The position numbers were made by a program, and so were the translations under genes. 64,000 bases of DNA from Algoriphagus kandeliae (GTDB taxonomy: Bacteria > Bacteroidota > Bacteroidia > Cytophagales > Cyclobacteriaceae), in contig NZ_SPSB01000002.1 in assembly GCF_004571135.1 (NCBI RefSeq), forward strand, positions 310,001-374,000, given 5' to 3'. The notes under the pieces are model-generated. The model did not search any database, was not told the origin of the DNA, and was given only the letters and a program-made list of their open reading frames with translations. Positions 54,599-63,581 of the stretch are shown here, piece after piece; within the stretch, counting starts at the first letter, position 1; the number at the start of each line of letters is the position of its first letter.

Positions 54599-54676
54599 GC
54601 CTAACTCGTTTATATACGCCACTTTATAGCGTGTATACCCCTTAATTTAGATGGATAAACGCCACAAGGGTTAAGT
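54599..54676 (-). other. Possible second, shorter attC-like site
   Basis: On the minus strand: ACTTAAC (RYYYAAC), then CGTTTAT ... ATATAAACG (seven bases complementary) and GTTAGGC (GTTRRRY). Spacing on the two sides is unequal (8 versus 1-2 bases), so this site is weaker than the one at 53715. Confidence 0.3.
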
Positions 54677-55374
54677 TTTATTCTTTTTAATTTTTCCGAC
54701 ATTTTCCAGAAGATTTTTTTTAAATGTGCCTTTGGGAGTCCACCAAAACTCAATCCTGAAAAATCTTCCCTGAAAAACGAATCGATTAAGAAAAGCATCT
54801 TTTCCATACGGCGCAATCCCCTAAAATGGGTATTTTTTGGCCTTTTTTAGTCAATAGTCCATAGACCATGGTCCATGGCCGGGGCGTAATGGACAGATAC
54901 GTATCGGCTGTGGACTGTCGACTGTGGACAGTGGACCACAATGGAGATTGCTTCGCTCCGCCTCCCTTCTGGAGGCAGGCCTCCCTACGTGAGGTAAACC
55001 TTCCTGTGGGAGGTAAGCTCGCAATGACGTGTCCCCACTGCTTACTGAATACTGTTTACTGAAAACTGCTCACTGTGGTCTGTCGACTGTGGACCGTCGA
55101 CTTATGAAAAATCCCCCTAGCCCCCTTTGAAAGGGGAAATTGAGGCGTGGTGGACTGGAAGAAAAAAGCCTCCCCATTGCTGGAAAGGCTTTTTTTGCTT
55201 TTTGTCAACGGTTGACAGTCCATAGTCCATGGCTGGGGCGTATCGGACTAGTGCGAATCGGCTGTGGTCTGTTGTCTGTGGACAGTGGACCTCACCATGA
55301 GACTGCTTCGTCGTTCCTCCCTGCCTTGTCGGCAGACAGGCTCGCAGTGACGGTTTACAACTGCAAACTGCCCA
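54677..55374. other. Intergenic region with low-complexity words and duplicated segment
   Basis: About 700 bases. A GGTCCATGGC-CGGGGCG segment rich in GTGGAC/GTCGAC words (about 54852-55030) has a second, shorter copy at about 55210-55352. Between them are pieces of CCTCCC words and a CCCCCTAGCCCCCTTTGAAAGGGG element near 55110. No coding gene is convincing. A hairpin at 55162-55195 may be a terminator. Confidence 0.65.
55162..55195 (-). terminator. Possible terminator downstream of fumC
   Basis: A 10-bp inverted repeat AAAAAAGCCT / AGGCTTTTTT with a 14-base loop, T-rich on either strand. It lies 180 bases past the fumC stop, which is rather far. Confidence 0.4.
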
Positions 55375-56775
55375 CTACTTCAAACTCCCAATCATATCCT
55401 CAGGCTTCACCCATTCATCGAATTGCTCGGAGGTGAGAAGGCCTAAAGCGATGGCTGCTTCACGAAGGCTGGTGCCTTCTTTATGGGCTTTCTTTGCGAT
55501 GGCAGCTGCATTTTCATAGCCTATATGAGTATTCAAGGCAGTTACCAACATCAAGGAGTTTTCCAAGTGACGCTTGATGACAGGAGTGTTTGGTTCGATG
55601 CCTACTGCACAGTTGTCATTGAAGGATACGCAAGCATCCCCGATCAAGCGGGCAGACTGTAGGAAGTTGGCTGCGATTAGCGGCTTGAATACGTTCAGCT
55701 CGAAATGTCCGTTGGATCCACCGATAGAGATGGCTACGTCATTACCCATTACTTGCGCGGCAACCATGGTCATGGCTTCTACCTGGGTTGGGTTGACTTT
55801 ACCTGGCATGATGGAGGAACCTGGTTCGTTTTCAGGAATCAGGATTTCGCCGATACCGGAACGTGGACCGGAAGAAAGCATGCGGATGTCATTGGCGATT
55901 TTCATCAGGGAAACAGCCAATTGCTTCAAGGCACCATGGGCTTCTACCATGCCATCATGAGCAGCTAAGGCTTCGAATTTGTTTGGAGCTGTCACGAAAG
56001 GCTGACCTGAAAGTTCGGCGATTTTCTTCGCTACCAATTCCGCATAACCTTTTGGCGTGTTCAAGCCTGTACCTACTGCCGTACCTCCCAAAGCAAGTTC
56101 AGACAGGTGGCTCAAGGTATTTTTCAAAGCTCGAATACCATGATCCAATTGAGCTACATAGCCGCTAAACTCCTGCCCCAATGTAAGGGGAGTTGCATCC
56201 ATAAAGTGGGTACGGCCAATTTTCACGACATCCTTGAAAGCCTTTGCTTTGGCATCCAAGGTATCCCGCAATTTCTGAACACCCGGAATGGTTGTTTCCA
56301 CCACCATTTTGTAAGCTGCTATGTGCATAGCCGTCGGATAGGTGTCATTGGAAGATTGGGACTTGTTCACATCGTCATTTGGGTGGATGGATTTTTTGGC
56401 ATCTTCCAGCGAACCGCCCATCAATACATGCGCTCGGTAAGCGATCACCTCGTTGGTGTTCATGTTGGATTGGGTACCGGAACCGGTCTGCCAAACCACC
56501 AATGGGAATTGGTCATCCAGTTTGCCCGCCAAGATCTCATCACAAACGGTAGAGATGATATCGGCTTTTTCCTGGGCAAGTACACCCAATTCAGCGTTGG
56601 TTTGGGCAGCAGCCTTTTTCAGGATGGCGAAAGCGCGGATGATTTCGATCGGCATGCGGTTTTTCTCGCCACCGATTTTGAAGTTGTTGATGGATCGCTG
56701 GGTCTGTGCGCCCCAGTACTTATCAGCAGGGACCTCTACCGGGCCCATGGTATCTTTTTCAATTCGGATGCTCAT
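55375..56775 (-). CDS. fumC: Class II fumarate hydratase
   Basis: TCA-cycle enzyme hydrating fumarate to malate, iron-independent, cytosolic, 466 residues as usual. Motifs: [17 protein letters not shown] near residue 95, [19 protein letters not shown] near 130, and the family signature [13 protein letters not shown] near 315 with the catalytic Ser. The substrate-binding [20 protein letters not shown] near 185 is clear. It is single in its transcript as far as seen; a small membrane protein gene lies upstream. Confidence 0.96.
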   Translation of the reverse strand: MSIRIEKDTMGPVEVPADKYWGAQTQRSINNFKIGGEKNRMPIEIIRAFAILKKAAAQTNAELGVLAQEKADIISTVCDEILAGKLDDQFPLVVWQTGSGTQSNMNTNEVIAYRAHVLMGGSLEDAKKSIHPNDDVNKSQSSNDTYPTAMHIAAYKMVVETTIPGVQKLRDTLDAKAKAFKDVVKIGRTHFMDATPLTLGQEFSGYVAQLDHGIRALKNTLSHLSELALGGTAVGTGLNTPKGYAELVAKKIAELSGQPFVTAPNKFEALAAHDGMVEAHGALKQLAVSLMKIANDIRMLSSGPRSGIGEILIPENEPGSSIMPGKVNPTQVEAMTMVAAQVMGNDVAISIGGSNGHFELNVFKPLIAANFLQSARLIGDACVSFNDNCAVGIEPNTPVIKRHLENSLMLVTALNTHIGYENAAAIAKKAHKEGTSLREAAIALGLLTSEQFDEWVKPEDMIGSLK

Positions 56776-56851
56776 GATATTGGGTTTTTGTTTCGGTTTT
56801 TCTGGCCGCTAAATTAATGTCTGCCAGCCTTTTTCCCTAGATCCACCCGAT

Positions 56852-57340
56852 TTAATCCTTCAATTGGTAATTGATGGTTTGGTGGAAATCCTTGCGGGAC
56901 TGATTTACCTGTCGGTGAAAGAGAAAAACAGCAAGAAAATAGTTGATAAAAGCCAATCCCAGACAGATTCCTCCATTCAGGTATTCCTGTGAAATTCCCA
57001 GGTAGTAAGCGGAAAATCCCAGCAGCACAATCGTCCAGAAAAGCACAAAAAAGAGGGCTCCGGGAAAGAGTTTGTAGCGGAGGAAAATAATGGATCCCCG
57101 AGGGGTGTCTTCCACTTCGCCGAGGATAAGGGGAAGAAAGGTATTGCTGCGCTGAATGACTTTGGAAAGGCGGAAACTTTGATTTCCTACGATGCCATTG
57201 AAGGCGATGCCTGCTTGATTGGCTAGCTGGTTTTTATCCAAAAAATTCACTTCCCGTGTTTTGCGGGAAATATGTTCCATGACCTCCTCCTTGGAAAGAG
57301 CGCTGACCAGCGTTTCGGTATAGAAAGGGATGAGATTCAT
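56852..57340 (-). CDS. Small membrane protein, unrecognised
   Basis: A 162-residue protein. The first ~80 residues look cytosolic (ISRKTREVNFLDKNQLANQAGIAFNGIVGNQSFRLSKVIQR), then two membrane helices (ALFFVLFWTIVLLGFSAYYLG and GICLGLAFINYFLAVFLF) and a charged tail. No family recognised. It lies directly upstream of fumC (76 bases). Confidence 0.6.
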   Translation of the reverse strand: MNLIPFYTETLVSALSKEEVMEHISRKTREVNFLDKNQLANQAGIAFNGIVGNQSFRLSKVIQRSNTFLPLILGEVEDTPRGSIIFLRYKLFPGALFFVLFWTIVLLGFSAYYLGISQEYLNGGICLGLAFINYFLAVFLFHRQVNQSRKDFHQTINYQLKD

Positions 57341-57987
57341 GGGTTTATAACTCGCATTTGGTTGATAGGGTTATCAATTTACGAATCGATTTACGATTTA
57401 CGAAGTACGATTTACGAATTACCGAACCCTCCAAGGGATTGGGGATTCTATTATTTATGGATATTAAAAATTCGATTTTGGATAAAAAAGAACCCTTGGA
57501 GGGTTTTTAAGGGTGGTTTTTGAATATCGAATGTTGAATGATGGGAATTACGATTTACGAATGACGATGGACGAATCGAAGTGCGATTTGCGAGGTGCCG
57601 AACCCTCCAAGGGATTGGGATTTTTATAATTAATTGATATCAAAAACTCGATTTTAGAAAAAAAAGAACCCTTGGAGGGTTTTTTAGGGAAGGGTTTTTC
57701 AATATCGAATGGTGAATTATGGGAATTACGATTTTCGATGGACGAATGACGAGGTTAAATGGAGAATTAGGAATGAAGAATTTTTGTCAGTCCTAGCACC
57801 TACTTTACTGTCAGTCCGAGCGCCTGCCTTGCCGGTAGGCAGGGAGTCGAGGACCATTCTTGCCTCCCGACTCCCCTCGGTCATGTGCTCAGGGTGACAC
57901 TAATTTCAACCTTCCCACTTTCCAACCTTCTCACTTTTCCACCTTAAAACTTTACAACCTTCCAACCTTCCAACCTCAACCTCCCAA
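57341..57987. repeat. Intergenic region with a duplicated ~133-bp inverted-repeat unit and low-complexity words
   Basis: No gene. The unit at 57422-57555 has a second copy at 57598-57732. Each contains AACCCTCCAAGGG and, about 55 bases on, its reverse complement CCCTTGGAGGGTT (57425-57437 with 57493-57505; 57601-57613 with 57669-57681), so either could fold into a long hairpin. A word-rich stretch of TACGATTTACGAA and a CTTCCCACTTTCCAACCTTC tract precede ridA. Confidence 0.75.
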
Positions 57988-58368
57988 TCACTTCACCGCA
58001 ATACAGGAAATCTCCACATTCACATTTTTAGGGAGTTTGCTGACTTCGACGGTTTCACGAGCGGGAGGGTTGGATTTAAAATATTGTCCATATGCCTCGT
58101 TGATCGTTGCGAAATCATCCATGGACTTGATGAAAATGGTGCATTTGACTACATCCGCAAAGCTGAATCCAGCAGCTCGAAGTACGGCCTCCAGATTTTT
58201 CATCACGGCATGGGTTTCTTCTGTGATGTTTTCATGGATCAATTCCCCGCTATCTGCGTCCAAGGGAATTTGCCCCGAAACATAAAGGGTATTACCCGCC
58301 AAAACAGCCTGTGAATAAGGTCCAATTGGGGCCGGAGCTTCCGGGGTGAAAATGATTTGATTTGCCAT
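57988..58368 (-). CDS. ridA: RidA-family reactive intermediate deaminase
   Basis: Enzyme that hydrolyses reactive enamine/imine intermediates released by PLP enzymes, 126 residues. The core has GPYSQAVLAGNTLYVSGQIPLD near residue 17 and SFADVVKCTIFIKSMDDFATINEAYGQYF near 70, with the conserved Arg in PPARETVEV near 104. The ending NVNVEISCIAVK is classic. It is flanked on both sides by C/T-rich word tracts rather than an operon. Confidence 0.95.
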   Translation of the reverse strand: MANQIIFTPEAPAPIGPYSQAVLAGNTLYVSGQIPLDADSGELIHENITEETHAVMKNLEAVLRAAGFSFADVVKCTIFIKSMDDFATINEAYGQYFKSNPPARETVEVSKLPKNVNVEISCIAVK

Positions 58369-58570
58369 TTAGTATTCTATGATTATAAACTATAAAACTT
58401 TTTATTCTAATGAGGCTTCGACTCCCCGCTTGACAGTGAGGCAGGAGCTCAGCCAGATTATCATTCTAATATGCTTAGAATTGTCCTCGACTCCGCTAGG
58501 ACTGACACTAGGCCAAACTTTTCCCTTTCCAACCTTCCCACTTTATAACCTTCCAACCTTCAACCCTTCT

Positions 58571-59389
58571 CTACCAACTTCCTCCGGCGCCGCCGCCACC
58601 GAAACTACCACCACCGAACCCTCCAAATCCGCCGCCACCGCCGCCGAATCCACCAAAGCTTCCTCCACCTCTGGAGAAGTCTCCAAACTTCCCTCTTCCT
58701 CCGCCTTTCAGCATATTGGCCAGCATGATGGTTGTCCAAAGGTCAATGCCTCCTCCTTTACCACCCATGTGGTTATCATTATCCTTACGGTTTCGAATCA
58801 ACGGAATAATCACAAAAATCAGGATGAAGATGAAGAGAATTACAAATCCCCCACCCTCATTTCCATTGTCCAAAACCTGCTCGGCTTTGTATTCTCCGGA
58901 TGCGAGTTTGAAGATCATATCCGTAGCCTGATCCAATCCCGCATAGTAGTTTTCCATTTTGAAATTAGGGATAATCAGGTCGCTGACAATACGCTTTGCC
59001 AAGGCATCCGGCACTGCTCCTTCCAAACCATAGCCGGTGGCGATAAATACCTTTCGGTCGTCCATGGCAGCTAGAATCAGGAGTCCATTATCATTCTCAG
59101 CTCCACCGATTCCCCATTGATCTCCCAGTTGGAAAGCATAATCGGAGATATCGTACGGACCCACTGATCGAATCATGACGATAGCGATTTGGGTGGAAGT
59201 ACTGTCATTATAGGCTACCAGTTTTCGCTCGAGTTGATTGACTTCACTGGAGCTGAGTGTTTGGGTGAAGTCATTCACCAAACGGGGAGGATTGGGAGGT
59301 GGTGGAAAGTCCTGAGCTTCCGCTCCTGCCAGAATGAAAAAAGTCAATAAAAGGAATAAGAGGTCTTTAAGACCCGAATGAAATTTCAT
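58571..59389 (-). CDS. TPM-domain membrane protein (YgcG-like)
   Basis: Membrane-anchored protein of 272 residues with a signal peptide ending AGAEAQ. A TPM domain covers about residues 35-170 (PRLVNDFTQTLSSSEVNQLERKL, STQIAIVMIRSVG, GIGGAENDNGLLILAAMDDRKVFIATG). A membrane helix near 190 (FVILFIFILIFVIIPLI) and a Gly-rich tail (GGGGFGGFGG type) follow. Partner genes are the cytosolic TPM gene, overlapping its start by 23 bases, and lemA. The three are probably one operon. Confidence 0.88.
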   Translation of the reverse strand: MKFHSGLKDLLFLLLTFFILAGAEAQDFPPPPNPPRLVNDFTQTLSSSEVNQLERKLVAYNDSTSTQIAIVMIRSVGPYDISDYAFQLGDQWGIGGAENDNGLLILAAMDDRKVFIATGYGLEGAVPDALAKRIVSDLIIPNFKMENYYAGLDQATDMIFKLASGEYKAEQVLDNGNEGGGFVILFIFILIFVIIPLIRNRKDNDNHMGGKGGGIDLWTTIMLANMLKGGGRGKFGDFSRGGGSFGGFGGGGGGFGGFGGGSFGGGGAGGSW

Positions 59390-59804
59390 CAGGTAGTTCG
59401 TTTTCGTCTGCGTCGCCTTGGTGAGGGAAATGTTCGGAAAGGGCTTTTCCTGCGGATTCGATCCCTTCGATCAGGCCTTGGGTAAATTGACCTTTGCTGA
59501 ATAGCTCGGCCATGCGGTTTTTGATCTGTTCCCAAAAGTCCACGGGAACCACTTGGTTGATCCCGGCATCTCCCAGAACAGCAAATTTGTGATCTTCCAC
59601 AGCCAGGTAGAAGAGGACTCCGTTTCTATCCTTGGTCTGATACATTTTGAGGGTTTCGAATACCTCTGCCGCCCGATCGAGTACTTCGATGCGGCAGTGG
59701 TTTTCGATATGTACCTGGATTTCTCCGGAAGTGACTTTTTCAGCCCCTACAATGGCTTGGATGATTTGTTCTCGATCTTCGGTAGAAAAGAGTTTCTCAG
59801 CCAT
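59367..59804 (-). CDS. TPM-domain protein
   Basis: A 145-residue TPM-domain protein without signal peptide: EKVTSGEIQVHIENHCRIEVLDRAAEVFETLKMYQTKDRNGVLFYLAVEDHKFAVLGDAGINQVVP covers the core. It sits between lemA and the larger TPM protein, overlapping the latter by 23 bases. This LemA/TPM arrangement is widespread in Bacteroidota; its role is unsettled, perhaps envelope stress. Confidence 0.88.
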   Translation of the reverse strand: MAEKLFSTEDREQIIQAIVGAEKVTSGEIQVHIENHCRIEVLDRAAEVFETLKMYQTKDRNGVLFYLAVEDHKFAVLGDAGINQVVPVDFWEQIKNRMAELFSKGQFTQGLIEGIESAGKALSEHFPHQGDADENELPDEISFGS

Positions 59805-59814
59805 TTTTCAGAAT

Positions 59815-60405
59815 TTAAAACTGAACCGTTGGAGCATTTTCAGCACCTGCTGAAGCTTCAAAAGTTCCTTTGGTTTCAAATCCATACCATCCTGCAAAGA
59901 GGTTGTTCGGGAAGGTTCGCAAGTTGGTATTGTAAGCAACAACCTCTTGGTTGAAGTTCCTTCTAGCAACCGCAATTCGGTTTTCAGTTCCTTCCAATTG
60001 AGCCTGCAGCTCGAGGAAATTTTGGTTTGCTTTCAAATCAGGATAGCGCTCCACAGCTACTAACAATCGGCTCAAAGCACCTGAAAGTTGGTCCTGAGCT
60101 TGTTGGAATTGCTCGATATTCTCAGGAGTCAGATTCGTCGGGTCGATGGTGATAGAAGTAGCTTTTGCTCGGGCTTCAATCACACCGGTCAAGGTTTCCT
60201 GCTCGAAATCCGCATAGCCTTTCACGGTATTGACCAAGTTTGGAATCAGGTCAGCACGACGCTGATATTGGGTTTCTACTTCGGCCCACATGCCATTGAC
60301 TTGTTCTTCTGTAGCTACAAAGCTGTTATAGGTTCCTACCGCTTTGGTGTAAATGAAAATTCCCACTACAGCTAGGATGGCAATTGGAATCAATACTTTT
60401 TTCAT
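59815..60405 (-). CDS. lemA: LemA-family protein
   Basis: A 196-residue protein with an N-terminal membrane helix (VLIPIAILAVVGIFIYTK) and a helical bundle with the family motifs YNSFVATEEQVNGMWAEVETQYQRRADLIPNLVNTVKGYADFE and VARRNFNQEVVAYNTNLRTFPNNLFAGWYGFE. It opens the LemA-TPM-TPM operon. Confidence 0.93.
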   Translation of the reverse strand: MKKVLIPIAILAVVGIFIYTKAVGTYNSFVATEEQVNGMWAEVETQYQRRADLIPNLVNTVKGYADFEQETLTGVIEARAKATSITIDPTNLTPENIEQFQQAQDQLSGALSRLLVAVERYPDLKANQNFLELQAQLEGTENRIAVARRNFNQEVVAYNTNLRTFPNNLFAGWYGFETKGTFEASAGAENAPTVQF

Positions 60406-60500
60406 AGTGTCTGTTTTTTTAATCTGTGATCAAGTTGGTTAGTTTTTAAATTAACTGCTTGCTGATCAAAAGTAAGAAATTTTTGATGCTTTGCTTTCGA

Positions 60501-61751
60501 TCAAATTTGTTTCTGCAAGGTAATCTGATACGTAAAATCCTCATAGCGGGTTAGGGTCTCGTCAAAGTACCTGCGCACTTCGAATTCCACCACCTTTCCT
60601 TCCTCCGACCGGAGGAGTTTGATAACCTCTGCCAGTTCCCAAATAATGACGGGAATTTTATTGATGCTAAGGACCTCATCAAAAGGGAGAATTCCTGCTT
60701 TGGCTGCCGGGGAACCTTCACGCACTGCTCCAATGTAAAATCGTTGATCATCCGTTGGGACTTTTTTCACCGTCATCCCGCTCATGTCATATTCATAAGG
60801 CACATAAAAAGTCTCGCCTTTTTTAAACATGGCTCGTTTGCGCGGATAATCCAGAATTATTCGGGTTCGTCCCAAAATCTCTGAGCCCAAACTTCCATAG
60901 CGCCCTGTTTCCTTGATGACATAGCTAAAGGCTGTTTCCTCCGGATAGGATGTAAGGACATCCCGTTGCTTTAGACTCTTGATTTTGACCCAATCCACTC
61001 GCGCGATATGTCCATAGAGTGTACCGCCTAGGCTTTGTCCCAATTCGGTTTCGATATTCATAGAAGGGAGTTCGATGCGATCGGTGGTTTCCTGATTGAG
61101 TAAGAGCCCGTGATTAGCACCCGTATCGATGAGCAATTTGGAATCGAGAATATCCCCATTTCGCTGCTTGACAGTAGCACGGATATAAGGCTTGTTTTGC
61201 TCAATGCTCATGTCAAGTTTTGTGTAAAAAGGCGGTCGCCATTTCATAGCTTTTCTACGGAAAAATTCAATTCGCTCATCATCATAATTGATTTTGACAG
61301 GGTTGAATTTGAAAAACTCATAGCCGATGATTCCATAAATCGGTACACCAACTACTGATTCCAATTCCAAGAAGTCCTCTTCCAAAACGAGTAGACTTTG
61401 AGCAGTCCCTTCGATAGGCCCCAAGTCCAGGTGATTCACAGGAGAAACCTGTGCCATGATTTCCTCCGAACCATCAGCTCCCATCAAATTAAGTCGACGG
61501 GAATATTCCAAGCCCATGGCATCTCCCAAATCTTTACTGAAAAGGATATTGGAGCGCACACCGGTATCGATGAGGAAATTCACCGGATAGGTGCCATTGA
61601 TGGAGACGGGTACGATGATGAGGCTGTTGGAGGCGTAAAAAGGTAAAATCACACGCCGTTTATCTTCTTTCATAAAGAATCCTGGAATTTGGGCGATAGC
61701 TCCAAATTCTATGGCAAAGATGAGTGAAAACAGAACCAGAAATCTTTTCAA
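60501..61751 (-). CDS. Retropepsin-like aspartyl protease with PDZ domain
   Basis: Protein of 416 residues with a signal peptide ending FGAIAQ. Two aspartyl motifs are in one chain: NFLIDTGVRSN near residue 62 and KLLIDTGANHG near 208, so the molecule contains both halves of a pepsin-like active site. A PDZ domain follows at about 330-410 (GAVREGSPAAKAGILPFDEVLSINKIPV). The start is TTG at 61751; the signal peptide supports it and no ATG precedes it. Likely a periplasmic protease; substrate unknown. Confidence 0.8.
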   Translation of the reverse strand: MKRFLVLFSLIFAIEFGAIAQIPGFFMKEDKRRVILPFYASNSLIIVPVSINGTYPVNFLIDTGVRSNILFSKDLGDAMGLEYSRRLNLMGADGSEEIMAQVSPVNHLDLGPIEGTAQSLLVLEEDFLELESVVGVPIYGIIGYEFFKFNPVKINYDDERIEFFRRKAMKWRPPFYTKLDMSIEQNKPYIRATVKQRNGDILDSKLLIDTGANHGLLLNQETTDRIELPSMNIETELGQSLGGTLYGHIARVDWVKIKSLKQRDVLTSYPEETAFSYVIKETGRYGSLGSEILGRTRIILDYPRKRAMFKKGETFYVPYEYDMSGMTVKKVPTDDQRFYIGAVREGSPAAKAGILPFDEVLSINKIPVIIWELAEVIKLLRSEEGKVVEFEVRRYFDETLTRYEDFTYQITLQKQI

Positions 61752-61941
61752 GTCTCTTGGGGTCGGGTGGTTTCTTAATTTACAATTTTGCTTGCAATGC
61801 GTACAATGATTAAACGAAAATCCCCACCCTCAATGTTTCCATAAATTTTTAATTAGACTGAAACCAAATTATTGTAAAGAGGATGGCTGGCTTGTCAAAA
61901 AATCGATTATCCCGCATCTTTAATTTTTAGATCGTAAAAAA

Positions 61942-62412
61942 ATGGCAGAGACGGCGCTGATCGAAAAAGCGAAAAAGATTTTTGAGAATTTCCTGATCAA
62001 AAAGGGAAGCCGAAAAACCCCGGAGCGGTTTTCGGTCATCGATGAATTGTATTTGCTTCCTCAGGATGAGCACATTGATGTGGAGGGGCTTTTTCTGAAG
62101 ATGCGGAATAAGGGCTATACCATCAGCCGGGCAACGATTTACAACACGCTTGATTTGTTGGTGGAAAGTGGCTTGGCCGTAAAGCACCAATTCAAGGACA
62201 AGGTGGCGCTGTATGAGCAGGCCTTGACCTATAAGCACCATGACCATCATGTATGCAATCAATGCCGGAAAATCCGTGAGTTCTCAGATCCTAAAATCAA
62301 TGAAATCAAGGAGTTGATTGGAAAGGAATTCGATTCATCCATCACCTCCCATTCCTTGGTTTTGTATGGGGATTGTCAGATCAAAAACTGCGAGAATCTC
62401 CCTCAGATTTAA
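61942..62412 (+). CDS. Fur-family transcriptional regulator
   Basis: Metal- or peroxide-responsive repressor of 156 residues. The N-terminal winged helix has RKTPERFSVIDELYLL near 30 and ISRATIYNTLDLLVESGLA near 65. The dimerisation half has the metal site KHHDHHVCNQC near 110 and a terminal CQIKNC pair, i.e. two CxxC-type zinc positions. It resembles Fur/PerR; which metal it senses cannot be told. Its stop overlaps a convergent gene. Confidence 0.9.
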   Translation: MAETALIEKAKKIFENFLIKKGSRKTPERFSVIDELYLLPQDEHIDVEGLFLKMRNKGYTISRATIYNTLDLLVESGLAVKHQFKDKVALYEQALTYKHHDHHVCNQCRKIREFSDPKINEIKELIGKEFDSSITSHSLVLYGDCQIKNCENLPQI

Positions 62413-62849
62413 GCCTTTCGAAAGATTTTTCGGTAGATAGGTTTGCGATAAACAAACTGTACCCAAAGTGCCGGATAAAGAAGAAAGGTCAGCAAGAAAT
62501 TAGGCCCTTCGAACTCAATTTCATCTCGAATAATGCTACCCTCTTCTTTTCTGATGACACGGTGTTTGTGTGTCCATTTTTTGAGGAAAAAAGGGAGTTC
62601 AGTTCCCTGATCGATGAAATAAAATTCCTTTTCATCGGTATGGTCCTCAGTGATATCACTGGTCCACTTTTGCTTGAAAAAAATAAAATTCAGTTCCAGG
62701 GAGACTACATCACCTTTTTTCGAACCATCAAATCGAAGCAATTTCACCGGAGGAAAAGGAGGACTTAACCGCTTGAATAGGCTTTCATCGAAGCCGTCCT
62801 TTACGGTTAGGTAATCTTGCTGTACGTGAGTTTCGAGTTGGAGCTTCAT
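62409..62849 (-). CDS. SRPBCC-family ligand-binding-like protein
   Basis: A 146-residue protein of the START-like fold: LFKRLSPPFPPVKLLRFDGSKKGDVVSLELNFIFFKQKWTSDITEDHTDEKEFYFIDQGTELPFFLKKWTHKHRV gives the beta-grip pattern. The C-terminal helix ends LYPALWVQFVYRKPIYRKIFRKA. No ligand can be inferred. It lies three bases downstream of the oxidase-like gene on the same strand. Confidence 0.7.
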   Translation of the reverse strand: MKLQLETHVQQDYLTVKDGFDESLFKRLSPPFPPVKLLRFDGSKKGDVVSLELNFIFFKQKWTSDITEDHTDEKEFYFIDQGTELPFFLKKWTHKHRVIRKEEGSIIRDEIEFEGPNFLLTFLLYPALWVQFVYRKPIYRKIFRKA

Positions 62850-62852
62850 CTT

Positions 62853-63467
62853 TTACAAACTGATCACAAATAATAAAAAGAGCACCAACCAGATCCCATC
62901 CATAAATTGCCAGTAAACGGTAAAAAGCCGAAGGCGCATTTTCTCAAAAGGGTTGGTAAAAAGGATGAGGCGCTGAATTTCATCATGTTTCCGCTTTCGC
63001 AGTTGTACCCAAAGTATGGCAGCAAATACCATGGCTCCCAACAAGTGGAAGATGTGGATTCCAGATAGGAGGTAGAGAAAACTTCCGCTTGGGATTCCCT
63101 TGAAGTCAATTCCCATGGATTGCAATTCCATCCATCCGGATACCTGAAGTGCCGTGAAAATAATTCCTAGCAGCAAGGTCGTTCCTAAAGCCCGACTTAC
63201 TTTATCGGCTTTTTCTTCCTGATAATAGAGGCGCATTTTGGTGGCAGTATAGCCACTGGAAACCAATAAAAAGGTTGAAATCAGAAAAGAGACTGGGATT
63301 TTTTTATTCATCCCGGCTAATTGATCCAAGCCTGAAAATAGGAAAGCAGCCACCAAAAACAGGAAGATCAAACCGCTCCCAATCATCCCCAGGTACAAAA
63401 GCGTCTCATAGGGATGCATGGATTCGATGCGCTGAAACCAGGTTTTATGTTGGGAAGTCTGATTCAT
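62853..63467 (-). CDS. Cytochrome c oxidase subunit III-like protein
   Basis: Inner-membrane protein of 204 residues with five membrane segments. GIHIFHLLGAMVFAAILWV near residue 140 and the end YWQFMDGIWLVLFLLF match subunit III of heme-copper oxidases (typical YWHFVD). The other subunits are not in the window, so it may serve an oxidase encoded elsewhere. It is divergent from mfd and reads toward the SRPBCC gene. Confidence 0.82.
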   Translation of the reverse strand: MNQTSQHKTWFQRIESMHPYETLLYLGMIGSGLIFLFLVAAFLFSGLDQLAGMNKKIPVSFLISTFLLVSSGYTATKMRLYYQEEKADKVSRALGTTLLLGIIFTALQVSGWMELQSMGIDFKGIPSGSFLYLLSGIHIFHLLGAMVFAAILWVQLRKRKHDEIQRLILFTNPFEKMRLRLFTVYWQFMDGIWLVLFLLFVISL

Positions 63468-63581
63468 TGAGAGGAAAACAAATTACAGCGCCTTAGGTTC
63501 AGGACTTGGGATATTTCATCAATTTCTAATTTGAAAAAATGAAATAGCCTAAATTGCGCCCCCAAACAAAACCCTACCGTT

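Noticed and set aside
54610..54816. Small minus-strand frame of 68 codons
   Set aside because: It overlaps the weak attC-like site and low-complexity region; no start signal and no family recognised, so it is not listed as a gene.
56107..56817. Plus-strand frame of 236 codons
   Set aside because: It is antisense to fumC, whose conserved motifs prove the minus strand to be coding.
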